From NCBI GenBank assembly GCA_964454445.1, contig CAYVTD010000033.1, forward strand, positions 1 to 34,858: 34,858 nt of DNA, written 5' to 3'. The DNA is from CAYVTD01 sp964454445 (GTDB lineage Bacteria; Bacteroidota; Ignavibacteria; Kapaibacteriales; UBA2268). Each line of letters begins with the position of its first letter. Positions within the stretch are counted from its first letter, which is position 1. Positions 1 through 8,056 of the stretch are shown here, one piece after another. Made by a program: the position numbers and the translations under genes. The notes below the pieces were generated by a model. The model ran no database searches. It was not told the origin of the DNA and worked only from the letters and a program-made list of their open reading frames with translations.

Positions 1-2
1 AG

Positions 3-476
3 ACAGATGTTGTATTTAATGGTTCAGACGAAAGGGTTTTTCATGTCCCCACTTCTTTTGACTATGAAGATACTCTTACAACGCAAAGCATGATTGTTCC
101 AATATCATTGTTTTTTAGACTTCAACCCGAAGTACTTGGTTTTATCGATCCATATCTTGACTTTTATGGTGGAATAAATATATTTAGCTATTCGGTTAGC
201 TACGATGAAGAAGACGAGTATCCTGATCCTAAGGATTATCTTAACGCATCATGGAACTGGGGAATTGGCGCTGGATTGATGCTAAAAATTGCTGATTTCT
301 TTAGTTATCCTGATAAACGTTCATCATTTCTATTCGATATGCGTATTCGATATATGCGTGGTGGAACAACTAAATACTACACGGGCAGAATCGATGGCTT
401 GACAGTGAAAATTAAAGAGTATGAATCGAATACAAATATGATTTTATTTCACGCCGGCTTTTCATTTCGCTTTTAA
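3..476 (+). CDS. Outer-membrane beta-barrel protein, 3' part only
   Basis: The reading frame is open from the first bases of the window (…TDVVFNGSDERVF…) and runs to a TAA at 474-476, so the true start lies upstream. The internal ATG at 90 is probably not the start. About 157 residues are visible. The sequence alternates polar and hydrophobic residues with many Tyr, Phe and Gly, and ends in HAGFSFRF. A terminal Phe after an amphipathic strand is the usual C-terminal signal of Gram-negative outer-membrane barrels. A turn-like acidic loop (YDEEDEYPDPKDY) sits in the middle. The exact family cannot be named; a PorT-like or generic outer-membrane barrel is likely. It lies 84 bp upstream of proS and is probably transcribed separately. 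Confidence 0.6.
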   Translation, partial: TDVVFNGSDERVFHVPTSFDYEDTLTTQSMIVPISLFFRLQPEVLGFIDPYLDFYGGINIFSYSVSYDEEDEYPDPKDYLNASWNWGIGAGLMLKIADFFSYPDKRSSFLFDMRIRYMRGGTTKYYTGRIDGLTVKIKEYESNTNMILFHAGFSFRF

Positions 477-488
477 TTAAGAAATTCT

Positions 489-519
489 TTTCTTAAATCA
501 TTTCAATTTCTTAACTTTG
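489..519 (+). promoter_or_regulatory. Candidate Bacteroidota-type promoter for proS
   Basis: TTTC at 489-492, then 19 bases, then TAACTTTG at 512-519. This fits the Bacteroides-type consensus TTTG-N19-TAnnTTTG with one mismatch in the -33 box. It ends 42 nt before the proS ATG, the same distance as the better match in front of rpmB. Confidence 0.45.
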
Positions 520-560
520 TTATTCTCATTTTTTTCAACTATTATTAAAAGTATTTAGCA

Positions 561-2264
561 ATGAGATTATCAAATATATTTATTCCAACATTAAAAGAAG
601 TGCCTGCCGAGGCGGCAATACCTTCACATCAATTGATGCTTCGCTCAGGACTTGTTCGACAGGTTGCTTCAGGAGTTTTTTCTTGGTTGCCACTTGGCTA
701 CAATGTTTTAAAAAAGGTTATTAATATTTTACGTGAAGAAATAGACGACATCGGAGGGCAGGAATTTCTTTTGCCTGCTTTGAACCCAATCGAAATATGG
801 GAACAAACCGGGAGAGTCGCTGCAATGGGAGATGTGATGTTTCACATTAAAAACCGTGACGGTTTGGTCCTTGCTCCTACCCACGAAGAGATAATCACTT
901 ATCATGCACGCCAACATGTAAAATCTTATCGCGATTTACCTCAGATTTGGTATCAGATTCAAAACAAATTCCGTAACGAACCGCGTCCAAAATCCGGCGT
1001 TTTGCGTGGCAGGCAATTTTTGATGAAAGATGCTTATTCTCTCGATGCAAGTTGGGAGGGACTCGACGTAAGTTATGAAAAGCATTACAATGCCTATAAA
1101 AAGATTTTTGAGCGATGTGGCTTAAAATACTTTATTGTTGGTGCTTCGAGCGGAGCTATGGGTGGCAAGCAATCGCAAGAGTTTATGGTCGAGGCCGCTT
1201 CTGGTGAAGATGTATGTGCTTTGTGTGATAATTGCGGTTATGCAGCAAATCTTGAGGTAGCTTCTTCAAATTTACCAGCAGTTGTCAGATTAGAAGATAA
1301 TCCTCCAGTTGAAATATTCCCGACACCAAATGCAAAAACTATTGATGATTTGATCGAGCAATTTGGTTTGCCAGAGGAGCAATGTGCGAAATCTGTTGTT
1401 TATATCATCGACGACAAGCCCGTTCTGATTTTTATGCGTGGTAATGATGAGTTAAACGAGTCGAAATTGCAAGGTGTGTTTGGCACAAATAATCTTCGTC
1501 CTGCCGTCTCCGAAGAATTAATCAAATACACAGGTGCTGACCACGGCTCGATTGGACCAATCAACCTTAAGGAAAATATAAAAGTCATTGCTGATAATCT
1601 ATTAAAACACGCAAATGGATTAGTCAGCGGGGCTAACAAAGATGGTTTTCACTATAAGAATATAGATTTCGATCGTGATGCAAAGATCGAAGAGTTCTTT
1701 GATTTGCGAACAATTAATCCAGGCGAGCCATGTCCAAAGTGCGGTAATGAGTTGCGAGTCGTCAAAGCAATCGAATTAGGACATATTTTCAAATTGGGAA
1801 CAAAATATTCCGAAGCACTCGAAGCCCGTTTCTTGGATAATGAAGGGCAGGAACATCCTATTATTATGGGTAGTTATGGCATTGGCGTCGAGCGTATTGT
1901 CGCTTGCTACATCGAGCAACATTACGACGATAATGGAATTATTTGGCAAGAACCATTAGCACCTTATCAAATTCACCTGATTGGCATACAAATAAATAAA
2001 TTCGATAATGTAAAAAACACTTGTGAAAAGCTTTACGATGATTTGATGCACAGTGGCTTTGAAGTTTTATTCGACGACAGAGATGAAACTCCCGGTGTAA
2101 AATTTAATGATGCTGATTTGCTTGGCATGCCCTTACAGGTAATCGTAGGAAATAAAAATTTGAAAAACGGTATTATTGAATTAAAACATAGAAAATCTGG
2201 AGAAAGAGAAATGATTGCTTTGGAAAAAATAATCGACAAAGTAAAAGAAATTTTAAAACGTTAA
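561..2264 (+). CDS. proS: Prolyl-tRNA synthetase (ProRS), bacterial type
   Basis: Charges tRNA-Pro with proline in the cytoplasm. At 567 residues it matches the bacterial-type enzyme, which carries an editing insertion. The class II motif 2 region is visible as FRNEPRPKSG…GRQFLMKDAYSLD around residues 136-160, and motif 3 as MGSYGIGVERIVACY around residue 437. Between them lies the roughly 180-residue INS editing domain that hydrolyses Ala-tRNA-Pro in this family. The C-terminal anticodon-binding domain contains LLGMPLQVIVGNKNL. The ATG at 561 gives the expected N-terminus (MRLSNIFIPTLKEVPAEA). The small lipoprotein gene follows after 34 bp and may be cotranscribed. Confidence 0.97.
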   Translation: MRLSNIFIPTLKEVPAEAAIPSHQLMLRSGLVRQVASGVFSWLPLGYNVLKKVINILREEIDDIGGQEFLLPALNPIEIWEQTGRVAAMGDVMFHIKNRDGLVLAPTHEEIITYHARQHVKSYRDLPQIWYQIQNKFRNEPRPKSGVLRGRQFLMKDAYSLDASWEGLDVSYEKHYNAYKKIFERCGLKYFIVGASSGAMGGKQSQEFMVEAASGEDVCALCDNCGYAANLEVASSNLPAVVRLEDNPPVEIFPTPNAKTIDDLIEQFGLPEEQCAKSVVYIIDDKPVLIFMRGNDELNESKLQGVFGTNNLRPAVSEELIKYTGADHGSIGPINLKENIKVIADNLLKHANGLVSGANKDGFHYKNIDFDRDAKIEEFFDLRTINPGEPCPKCGNELRVVKAIELGHIFKLGTKYSEALEARFLDNEGQEHPIIMGSYGIGVERIVACYIEQHYDDNGIIWQEPLAPYQIHLIGIQINKFDNVKNTCEKLYDDLMHSGFEVLFDDRDETPGVKFNDADLLGMPLQVIVGNKNLKNGIIELKHRKSGEREMIALEKIIDKVKEILKR

Positions 2265-2298
2265 TATTCCATATTTGAATAAAAAAAACGAGGTAATT

Positions 2299-2781
2299 AT
2301 GAATATTTTTAATCGATTTACCGTGTTGCTCTTATTTGCTTTAACTTTTGCTATTTTTTCTTCTTGCAGTGATGAAAAAACTACCGAACCAACAGTAGAA
2401 GAGTATTTCAGGGCAAAGATTAGTGGAGAACTGTCATTAGACTTAAACGCGAGTTTGATAAAATACTACAATAACGAAGGGGTAATCTCTTTGGTAGCTT
2501 ATGGTGGTACAACGCAAAATAGTGATTTTATTACACTTCAGTTGGATAATATTTCTACCGGAGCGAAAACTTATGTTTTAGGAGGGGATAACAATATTGC
2601 TAATGCTATGTTTACTCATTTTGCTGTTTCCGTGCCTTTTATCTATAATGACACTGAAGGTGAAATAAAAATTAATGTCAATAATAGCAGTAGGATATCA
2701 GGGACTTTTCATTTCAAAGCAGTAAACAATAAGAAGGTTGTTGATATAGCCAACGGTGAGTTTTCTGTGAATAAAAAATAA
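2299..2781 (+). CDS. Small secreted lipoprotein, DUF6252-like
   Basis: A protein of about 160 residues with a lipoprotein signal peptide: MNIFNRF, then a hydrophobic stretch, then FSSC with the lipidated Cys at residue 23. The residues after the Cys are SDEK; acidic residues right after the Cys act as surface-export signals in some Bacteroidota, so surface exposure is possible (inference). The frame is open from a TTG at 2275, but the ATG at 2299 is preferred because it is preceded by GAGG and begins the signal peptide directly. The C-terminal pattern (SGTFHFKAVNNKKVVDIANGEF) resembles DUF6252-type Bacteroidota lipoproteins. The function is unknown. The gene sits between proS and the PAP2 gene. 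Confidence 0.75.
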   Translation: MNIFNRFTVLLLFALTFAIFSSCSDEKTTEPTVEEYFRAKISGELSLDLNASLIKYYNNEGVISLVAYGGTTQNSDFITLQLDNISTGAKTYVLGGDNNIANAMFTHFAVSVPFIYNDTEGEIKINVNNSSRISGTFHFKAVNNKKVVDIANGEFSVNKK

Positions 2782-2809
2782 TTACTTGAGATTATTATTT
2801 ATATATCTT

Positions 2810-3646
2810 ATGAAATCAATTTCTCAAGATTGTTTAGCTACAATGACGATATCATCGAGAAAAAAAGTCGTTTCATTTGAAAAACTATCAAAGGGGTTTG
2901 AAGCTAATATTTTAACTTTACTCTTTTTTTTTATTTTTACTACAACAGCCTTTTCAAATGATACTCTGTCACAAACAGAGAATAATTTTAGATACTCTGT
3001 TAGCACAACAAAGAAATCAAGTATAAGTAGTTTTTTTGCACCTGAAGCCCCGCGTTGGACAAACGTTCCTGATATTGATTTATATGTTCGCGAGAAAATA
3101 AAGTGGGATGATTACAGAACTGCATCGAAAATAAGCGATGTTATGCTTTTTGGGGCAGTGCTGCCAAGTATTGTCTGGACACCTGCCTTGTTGCGAAATT
3201 ATTCAAAAATGTTGCTACTAAACGTCGAAGTGTTTACGGTTAACGCGCTTATTACAAGTATTGTAAAACTAATTGCTGCAAGAGAACGCCCTGGTATTGC
3301 CTTCGGTTCATATTCGGTTGCTGAATTGAAAAGTGACTCTTACCAGTCTTTTTTCAGTGGTCATGCGAGCATAGCATATTCTCTTTCGACAACAGCTGCA
3401 ATGATATTGGCTGACAGTTATAGGAAAAACAGTGCATTAATTTGGACAGGGGCGCTATCAATAGCCACTTTTACGTCATATTTACGCATTGCCGGAGACA
3501 GGCATTATTTTACTGACGTCGTTGTTGGAGCTGTAGTCGGCATGGCAATAGGTTACATCATCCCATATTTACAAAAAGATGACTTGTTCCCTGAAAATGG
3601 TAATAAAGCCAAAAATTATTCGTTTAATATATGTTTGCCTTTTTAG
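2810..3646 (+). CDS. PAP2-family membrane phosphatase
   Basis: A type 2 phosphatidic acid phosphatase, the family that dephosphorylates lipid phosphates such as phosphatidate or undecaprenyl pyrophosphate at the membrane. All three signature parts are present: KLIAARERP (K-x6-RP), FSGHAS (the SGH motif) and RIAGDRHYFTD (R-x5-H-x3-D). A hydrophobic segment near the N-terminus (ILTLLFFFIFTTTAF) followed by SNDTLSQ looks like a cleaved signal, with further membrane segments around the catalytic motifs. The start is uncertain: TTG at 2786, ATG at 2810 or ATG at 2843, none with a clear ribosome-binding site. I chose 2810. The substrate cannot be told from sequence. The gene begins 28 bp after the lipoprotein gene, so an operon is likely. 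Confidence 0.85.
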   Translation: MKSISQDCLATMTISSRKKVVSFEKLSKGFEANILTLLFFFIFTTTAFSNDTLSQTENNFRYSVSTTKKSSISSFFAPEAPRWTNVPDIDLYVREKIKWDDYRTASKISDVMLFGAVLPSIVWTPALLRNYSKMLLLNVEVFTVNALITSIVKLIAARERPGIAFGSYSVAELKSDSYQSFFSGHASIAYSLSTTAAMILADSYRKNSALIWTGALSIATFTSYLRIAGDRHYFTDVVVGAVVGMAIGYIIPYLQKDDLFPENGNKAKNYSFNICLPF

Positions 3647-3732
3647 ATAATTAAAAAATTTCACTAAAACACTCTTTTTTATCGTAATGCGTTTTTTTAA
3701 TTGACAAACTATAATTAAAAAGCTAGAAAAGC

Positions 3733-5241
3733 ATGAAAAATAGATCTGATATTTTTGAAGTATTAATCTTTCACTTGTCGAAGTCATTGAAGGTAGTTTT
3801 TCTTGCTTTTTCTATTTTACTCTTTTTTGTTGCTTTATTGGTTCTTCCCACGTCTATATCATATTTACTATATATGTTTGTGGTTGTTCCCATGCTGCTT
3901 GCTACTATTTTTTTTGGTACATTTTACGGTTTAGCCACAGTAGTATTATTAGCTCTAATCTCTGCTTTGCTTTTTGCAAGTTTTAATGGCGATTTTTCAT
4001 CTTATCTACCTAAATTTATAGCTGAAACTCTAATGACATTAATTGTCGTATTTGTTTTTGGGAAAATCAGGCAGATGACTTTTACAATGTATGATGAATA
4101 TAAGCGAATTACCAAGTACGAAAAGGAACTCAAGGAGCAAAAAGCATTAATCGAGCAGCATGACCAAAGATTGAACCGAATTTTCAATAATGCAAATTTT
4201 GGGATATATCGCAGCACTCCTGAAGGCAAATTATTGATGGCTAATCCCAGCTTGGCAAGGATTTTTAAATATCCAGATACTGATGAGCTTATCGCAAATT
4301 GTCAGGTCGAAAACGACACTAATCCATTCTTTAAAAGTGGTTATTTCAAAGAATTAATCGAATACGAGGGAAGAATTCAAAATAATGAAAACCAATGGCA
4401 AGCTAAAGATGCTTCTTTCATTTATACGAGGGAAACAGCCTGGGTCTGCCGCGATAATGATGGGGCAGCCAAATATTACGAAGGGATTATCGAGGATATA
4501 ACAAATAGTTTTCTCGCTGAAGAGAATTTAAAAAAAAGCGAGAGAAGATTTCGCAGTATATTCGAAAATGCGAACGCTGGTATATATCGCCGTTCTCCTG
4601 ATGGGCTTATCCTAATGGCTAATCAACAACTTTTAAATTATCTTGTGAAAATTTCACCTGCCTACTTAGAATTCTTTAATCCAGAAGATCAATATCATAT
4701 AGGCCATTATAAAAACTCTAAATTTTACAAAACTCTTCTCTCAAAAGATAAGATTGTGGGATTTGAACATTGTTTTACTGATAACCAATCTAATGAGTTT
4801 TATTTTTCTGATAGTGCCTGGCTTGTTAAAAATGATAAAGACGAAATTCAGTATATCGAAGGAATCATTCAAGATATAACAGAGAATAAAAAAGCGGAAA
4901 AGGAGATTAAACGATATATAGCGCTTCTTGAAAAGGAAATTGACGAAAAAAACAAATTGGTCAAAGATTTGAATACTGCCTTAAACGAAGTTACCCAGTT
5001 GAGTGGACTTTTACCGATTTGTTCACGCTGTAAAAGTATTAGAGACGACTCCGGCTATTGGAACGAACTCGAAGATTATTTTTCTGCTCATAGTACCGCA
5101 CAGTTTAGCCATAGTTTATGCCCGAAATGTACGCTAGAACTTTATCCAAAATATGCCGATAACATTGCTGATAAAAAATTTAATGATAATACAAACAATG
5201 ATATACTATTTGATGCCAATGATTCAATTAACAATATTTAA
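3733..5241 (+). CDS. Membrane PAS/PAS sensor with C-terminal Cys-rich tail, no kinase
   Basis: A protein of 502 residues. Residues about 18-115 contain four hydrophobic segments that resemble an integral membrane sensor module. A coiled coil (KYEKELKEQKALIEQHDQRL) leads into PAS 1 (about 145-265, ending GIIEDIT) and PAS 2 (about 275-395, ending GIIQDITENKKAEKE). A second coiled coil follows. There is no HisKA, HATPase, GGDEF, EAL or HD domain. The C-terminus instead carries LLPICSRCKSIRDDSGYW…HSLCPKC, with Cys430, Cys433, Cys463 and Cys466 plus His453 and His460, which suggests metal binding. Similar tails occur at the ends of PAS and receiver proteins in many bacteria. The output is unknown. 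It may act through a partner kinase (inference). Confidence 0.8.
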   Translation: MKNRSDIFEVLIFHLSKSLKVVFLAFSILLFFVALLVLPTSISYLLYMFVVVPMLLATIFFGTFYGLATVVLLALISALLFASFNGDFSSYLPKFIAETLMTLIVVFVFGKIRQMTFTMYDEYKRITKYEKELKEQKALIEQHDQRLNRIFNNANFGIYRSTPEGKLLMANPSLARIFKYPDTDELIANCQVENDTNPFFKSGYFKELIEYEGRIQNNENQWQAKDASFIYTRETAWVCRDNDGAAKYYEGIIEDITNSFLAEENLKKSERRFRSIFENANAGIYRRSPDGLILMANQQLLNYLVKISPAYLEFFNPEDQYHIGHYKNSKFYKTLLSKDKIVGFEHCFTDNQSNEFYFSDSAWLVKNDKDEIQYIEGIIQDITENKKAEKEIKRYIALLEKEIDEKNKLVKDLNTALNEVTQLSGLLPICSRCKSIRDDSGYWNELEDYFSAHSTAQFSHSLCPKCTLELYPKYADNIADKKFNDNTNNDILFDANDSINNI

Positions 5242-5420
5242 ATTCCTTATCCGATATTTATTTTAAGCGAATTAGACCATTATTACATAAATAAAATTTA
5301 TAAGAATTACATTTGGAAAACTTGCTATATAGTCAATTAATCTAAAAATTAGTAGTTAAGAAAAAGAAAAGAATTGTTTAAAACGATAAAATAAAGAACA
5401 AAGCACTCAAAAATATTAAA

Positions 5421-6431
5421 ATGGAACAAAAATCTATTGCATTAATTGGTGCCGGGCAAATTGCTCAAAATTTTCATCTCCCAGTCCTTGACGCCCTTAA
5501 AAATACTAAGTTAGTGGCTATTTTAGATACTAATAAAACTCGTGCTATGCACCTCGCCGAAAAATATAATGTTCCTTATGTTTGCAAGGACATCGACGAG
5601 CTACTTGATATAGGAGAGCTTGACGCTGTGGACATTTGCACACCGACAGATACCCATGCAGACCTTGCTTTGAAATGCCTTGATCGTGGAAAAAGCATTT
5701 TTGTCGAGCGTCCTTTGGCTCGGACATATAGAGAAGCTGAAGAATTAAGGGATTTTGCAGACAAAAAAGGCTTGAAATTAATGGTTGGAATGAACCAAAG
5801 ATTTCGTTCTGATGCCATTATGCTTAAAAATTATATCCAAATGGGTGAAGTTGGAGATGTTTTTTATATTAAAGCAGGTTGGCACCAACGAAAGCGTGAT
5901 GCCCAATGGCACGCTGATTTACAAAAATCAGGAGGCGGCGTTTTAATGGATTTAGGGATTCCATTGATAGATTCTTTGTTGTGGTTTTATGACTTTATTC
6001 CTGTGAAATCTGTTTTCGCCTCGCTTTTTCATCATCAAAAAGCCGATGTGGAAGATGTTTTTCTTGCTACTCTCAACTTCGAAAATGGTTCGGTTGCCAC
6101 TGTCGAAGCATCGTGGTCTTTGCACCGAAAGGAAAGCAAGTATTTTTGTGATGTTTTTGGTAGCGAAGGGAGCGCTTTTATCAACCCTTTGCAACTATAT
6201 AAAGAAAACGATGAAGTGTACATACCATTTACAACCGCTACAAAGAAAAATAAATTTATGATCCTTAGAAAGTCATTTGAGAACGAATTAAAACACTTTA
6301 TCAATGTCATTTGCGGATATGCACCTGTGATTTCTACTGCTAATGAAGCAGTAAAAATATTAAAAATTGTCGATGCAATGTATCGTTCCGCAAACGAAAG
6401 GCGAGAAATTACTATCGAACAGGAAAATTAA
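5421..6431 (+). CDS. Gfo/Idh/MocA-family protein with altered catalytic residues
   Basis: A 336-residue protein with the N-terminal Rossmann fold of NAD(P)-dependent sugar dehydrogenases (IALIGAGQIAQNFHLP) and the C-terminal alpha/beta domain. The family's EKP motif, which carries the catalytic Lys, reads ERP here (Arg97). The second motif, normally D-x3-H, reads DLGIP (Asp177, Pro181). The positions match Lys97, Asp172 and His176 of Bacillus inositol dehydrogenase, so two of the three usual catalytic residues are missing. Cofactor binding may be kept while classical sugar dehydrogenation is doubtful (inference). The stop abuts the miaB start with no gap, so the two genes are probably cotranscribed. 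Confidence 0.9.
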   Translation: MEQKSIALIGAGQIAQNFHLPVLDALKNTKLVAILDTNKTRAMHLAEKYNVPYVCKDIDELLDIGELDAVDICTPTDTHADLALKCLDRGKSIFVERPLARTYREAEELRDFADKKGLKLMVGMNQRFRSDAIMLKNYIQMGEVGDVFYIKAGWHQRKRDAQWHADLQKSGGGVLMDLGIPLIDSLLWFYDFIPVKSVFASLFHHQKADVEDVFLATLNFENGSVATVEASWSLHRKESKYFCDVFGSEGSAFINPLQLYKENDEVYIPFTTATKKNKFMILRKSFENELKHFINVICGYAPVISTANEAVKILKIVDAMYRSANERREITIEQEN

Positions 6432-7799
6432 TTGAAAAAAATATATATCGAGACTTACGGCTGTCAGATGAATGTTAACGACACCGAAATAGTCTCTTCA
6501 GTATTAGCTGCAGGTGGCTTTGAGCTTACTTCCGAAATTAATAATGCCGACGCAATCCTTTTAAATACTTGTTCTGTAAGAGATAATGCCGAAAAAAGAA
6601 TTACGGCACGACTTAAGCACCTCAAGCCATATAAGAAAAAGAAACCTGATTTGCTGTTGGGCATTCTCGGCTGTATGGCTGAGAGGCTCAGAGCTAAGTT
6701 ATTAGAAAATAATTCACTTCTTGACCTTGTCGTTGGTCCTGATGAATACAGGAAAATTGATTCGTTAATCGAAAAGGCTTTTGATGGAGAAAAAGGTATT
6801 GCTGTAAGGCTTAGTAAAATTGAAACTTACGACGATATTCCACCCTTGAGAAAGAGCGGGCTCTCTGCATATCTCTCAATTATGCGTGGTTGCAACAATT
6901 TTTGCTCATATTGCGTTGTTCCTTATACACGCGGGAGGGAAAGATCTCGCTCTTACGATTCAATTCTCAAAGAAATAAATGTATTAGCTCAAGAAGGATT
7001 TTTGGAAATAACTCTATTAGGGCAAAATGTTAATAGCTATTTCTGCAAATCATCTAATATATCATTTCCACAACTTTTAAAAGCTGCTGCAGATACAGTT
7101 AAGAATTTTAATCATAATTCTAACGGGCTTAGGATACGTTTTACTACCTCACATCCTCGCGACCTGAGCGATGAGTTAATAGATGTAATGGCTGAAAATG
7201 ATAATATTTGCAAACATTTGCATTTGCCCGTTCAGTCTGGCTCAAATAAAGTATTAGAACTAATGAACAGGGGTTATAATGTCGAGCATTACCTTAAGAA
7301 AATTGAAAAGATAAGGGCAGCAATACCAAATATTGCTTTAACTACAGATTTAATAGCAGGTTTCCCAGGCGAGGGTATCGATGATCATAATTATACAATG
7401 GAATTATTGAAAACGGTGCGCTACGACGGTGCTTTTATGTTCAGATATTCGGCACGCGAGGGAACAAATGCTTTTAAATACGAAGATAACGTAACAGAAG
7501 AAGAAAAGATACGACGTTTAAACGAAATCATAAATCTGCAACAAACCATTTCAAAAGAGATTAATAGAGGAGAAATCGGAAATATATATGTTGTACTCGC
7601 CGAGGGACCGAGCAAACGGAGTAATCTCGATTGGCAAGGGCGAACTGACACTAATAAAACAGTGATATTTCCATTAGAAAATCGGAATATTAGCGCCGGT
7701 GAGTTTGTTAAAGTAAAGATTATTCGCTCGACAGCTGCTACTTTGTTTGGAGAAATTGATCCCTCCCCAGCCCTCCCTTGCAAGCAAGGGAGGGAGTAA
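6432..7799 (+). CDS. miaB: tRNA-2-methylthio-N6-dimethylallyladenosine synthase MiaB
   Basis: A radical-SAM methylthiotransferase that adds a methylthio group to i6A37 of tRNAs. The N-terminal UPF0004 domain has the three cluster ligands Cys11 (YGCQMN), Cys47 (NTCSVRDNAE) and Cys81 (LGCMAE). The radical-SAM cluster motif is RGCNNFCSYC with Cys154, Cys158 and Cys161. The C-terminal TRAM domain ends near STAATLFGEI. The start is TTG at 6432, directly after the upstream stop; it gives the conserved MKKIYIETYGCQMN beginning. The last 13 residues (DPSPALPCKQGRE) are not part of TRAM: they are encoded by a palindromic repeat at 7771-7794, and the TAA lies in the first unit of a tandem repeat. Confidence 0.96.
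   Translation: MKKIYIETYGCQMNVNDTEIVSSVLAAGGFELTSEINNADAILLNTCSVRDNAEKRITARLKHLKPYKKKKPDLLLGILGCMAERLRAKLLENNSLLDLVVGPDEYRKIDSLIEKAFDGEKGIAVRLSKIETYDDIPPLRKSGLSAYLSIMRGCNNFCSYCVVPYTRGRERSRSYDSILKEINVLAQEGFLEITLLGQNVNSYFCKSSNISFPQLLKAAADTVKNFNHNSNGLRIRFTTSHPRDLSDELIDVMAENDNICKHLHLPVQSGSNKVLELMNRGYNVEHYLKKIEKIRAAIPNIALTTDLIAGFPGEGIDDHNYTMELLKTVRYDGAFMFRYSAREGTNAFKYEDNVTEEEKIRRLNEIINLQQTISKEINRGEIGNIYVVLAEGPSKRSNLDWQGRTDTNKTVIFPLENRNISAGEFVKVKIIRSTAATLFGEIDPSPALPCKQGRE
7771..7794. repeat. Perfect palindrome in the last codons of miaB
   Basis: CCCTCCCTTG at 7771-7780 and CAAGGGAGGG at 7785-7794 form a perfect 10-bp stem with a 4-base loop. A further CCCTCCCC lies just upstream, from 7761. GC-rich hairpins of this type occur as dispersed elements in many genomes. 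It may also slow transcription at the 3' end of miaB. No run of T follows, so it is not a typical terminator. Confidence 0.75.
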
Positions 7800-7977
7800 A
7801 GAGTGTTATTACAAAAGAGCAAGGGAGGGAGTAAAGAGCGTTATTACAAAAGAGCAAGGGAGGGAGTAAAGAGCGTTATTACAAAAGAGCAAGGGAGGGA
7901 GTAAAGAGCGTTATTATTACAAAAGAGCAAAAGAGGGAGTAAAGAGCGTTATTACAAAAGAGCAAAAGAGGGAGTAA
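7784..7977. repeat. 35-bp tandem repeat array, about 5.5 units
   Basis: Units begin with GCAAGGGAGGGAGTAAAGAG at 7784, 7819, 7854, 7889, 7927 and 7962. The spacing is 35 bp, except for one 38-bp unit that has an extra ATT. The last two units have GCAAAAGAGGGAG instead. Each unit starts with the right half of the palindrome next to it, so the array probably grew by duplication from the palindrome edge. There are no spacers, so it is not a CRISPR array. The rest of the 7800-8056 gap holds nothing else that I can name. Confidence 0.85.
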
Positions 7978-8056
7978 GAAACAATACAAGTTATTGTGCC
8001 AGTCCGAGGATTTGGAAGAGTATATTTAAAAATTTTTGTAAATAAAATGAGGAATT

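Noticed and set aside
90..476. Complete 128-residue protein starting at ATG 90
   Set aside because: The frame is open to the left edge of the window and the coding pattern continues there, so it is the end of a longer barrel protein.
7421..7822. Open frame of 133 codons on the minus strand over the 3' end of miaB
   Set aside because: It is the shadow of miaB and the palindrome; the miaB frame has all conserved motifs.
7784..7977. Possible CRISPR array
   Set aside because: The units are directly joined with no unique spacers, and no cas gene is in the window; it is a plain tandem repeat.
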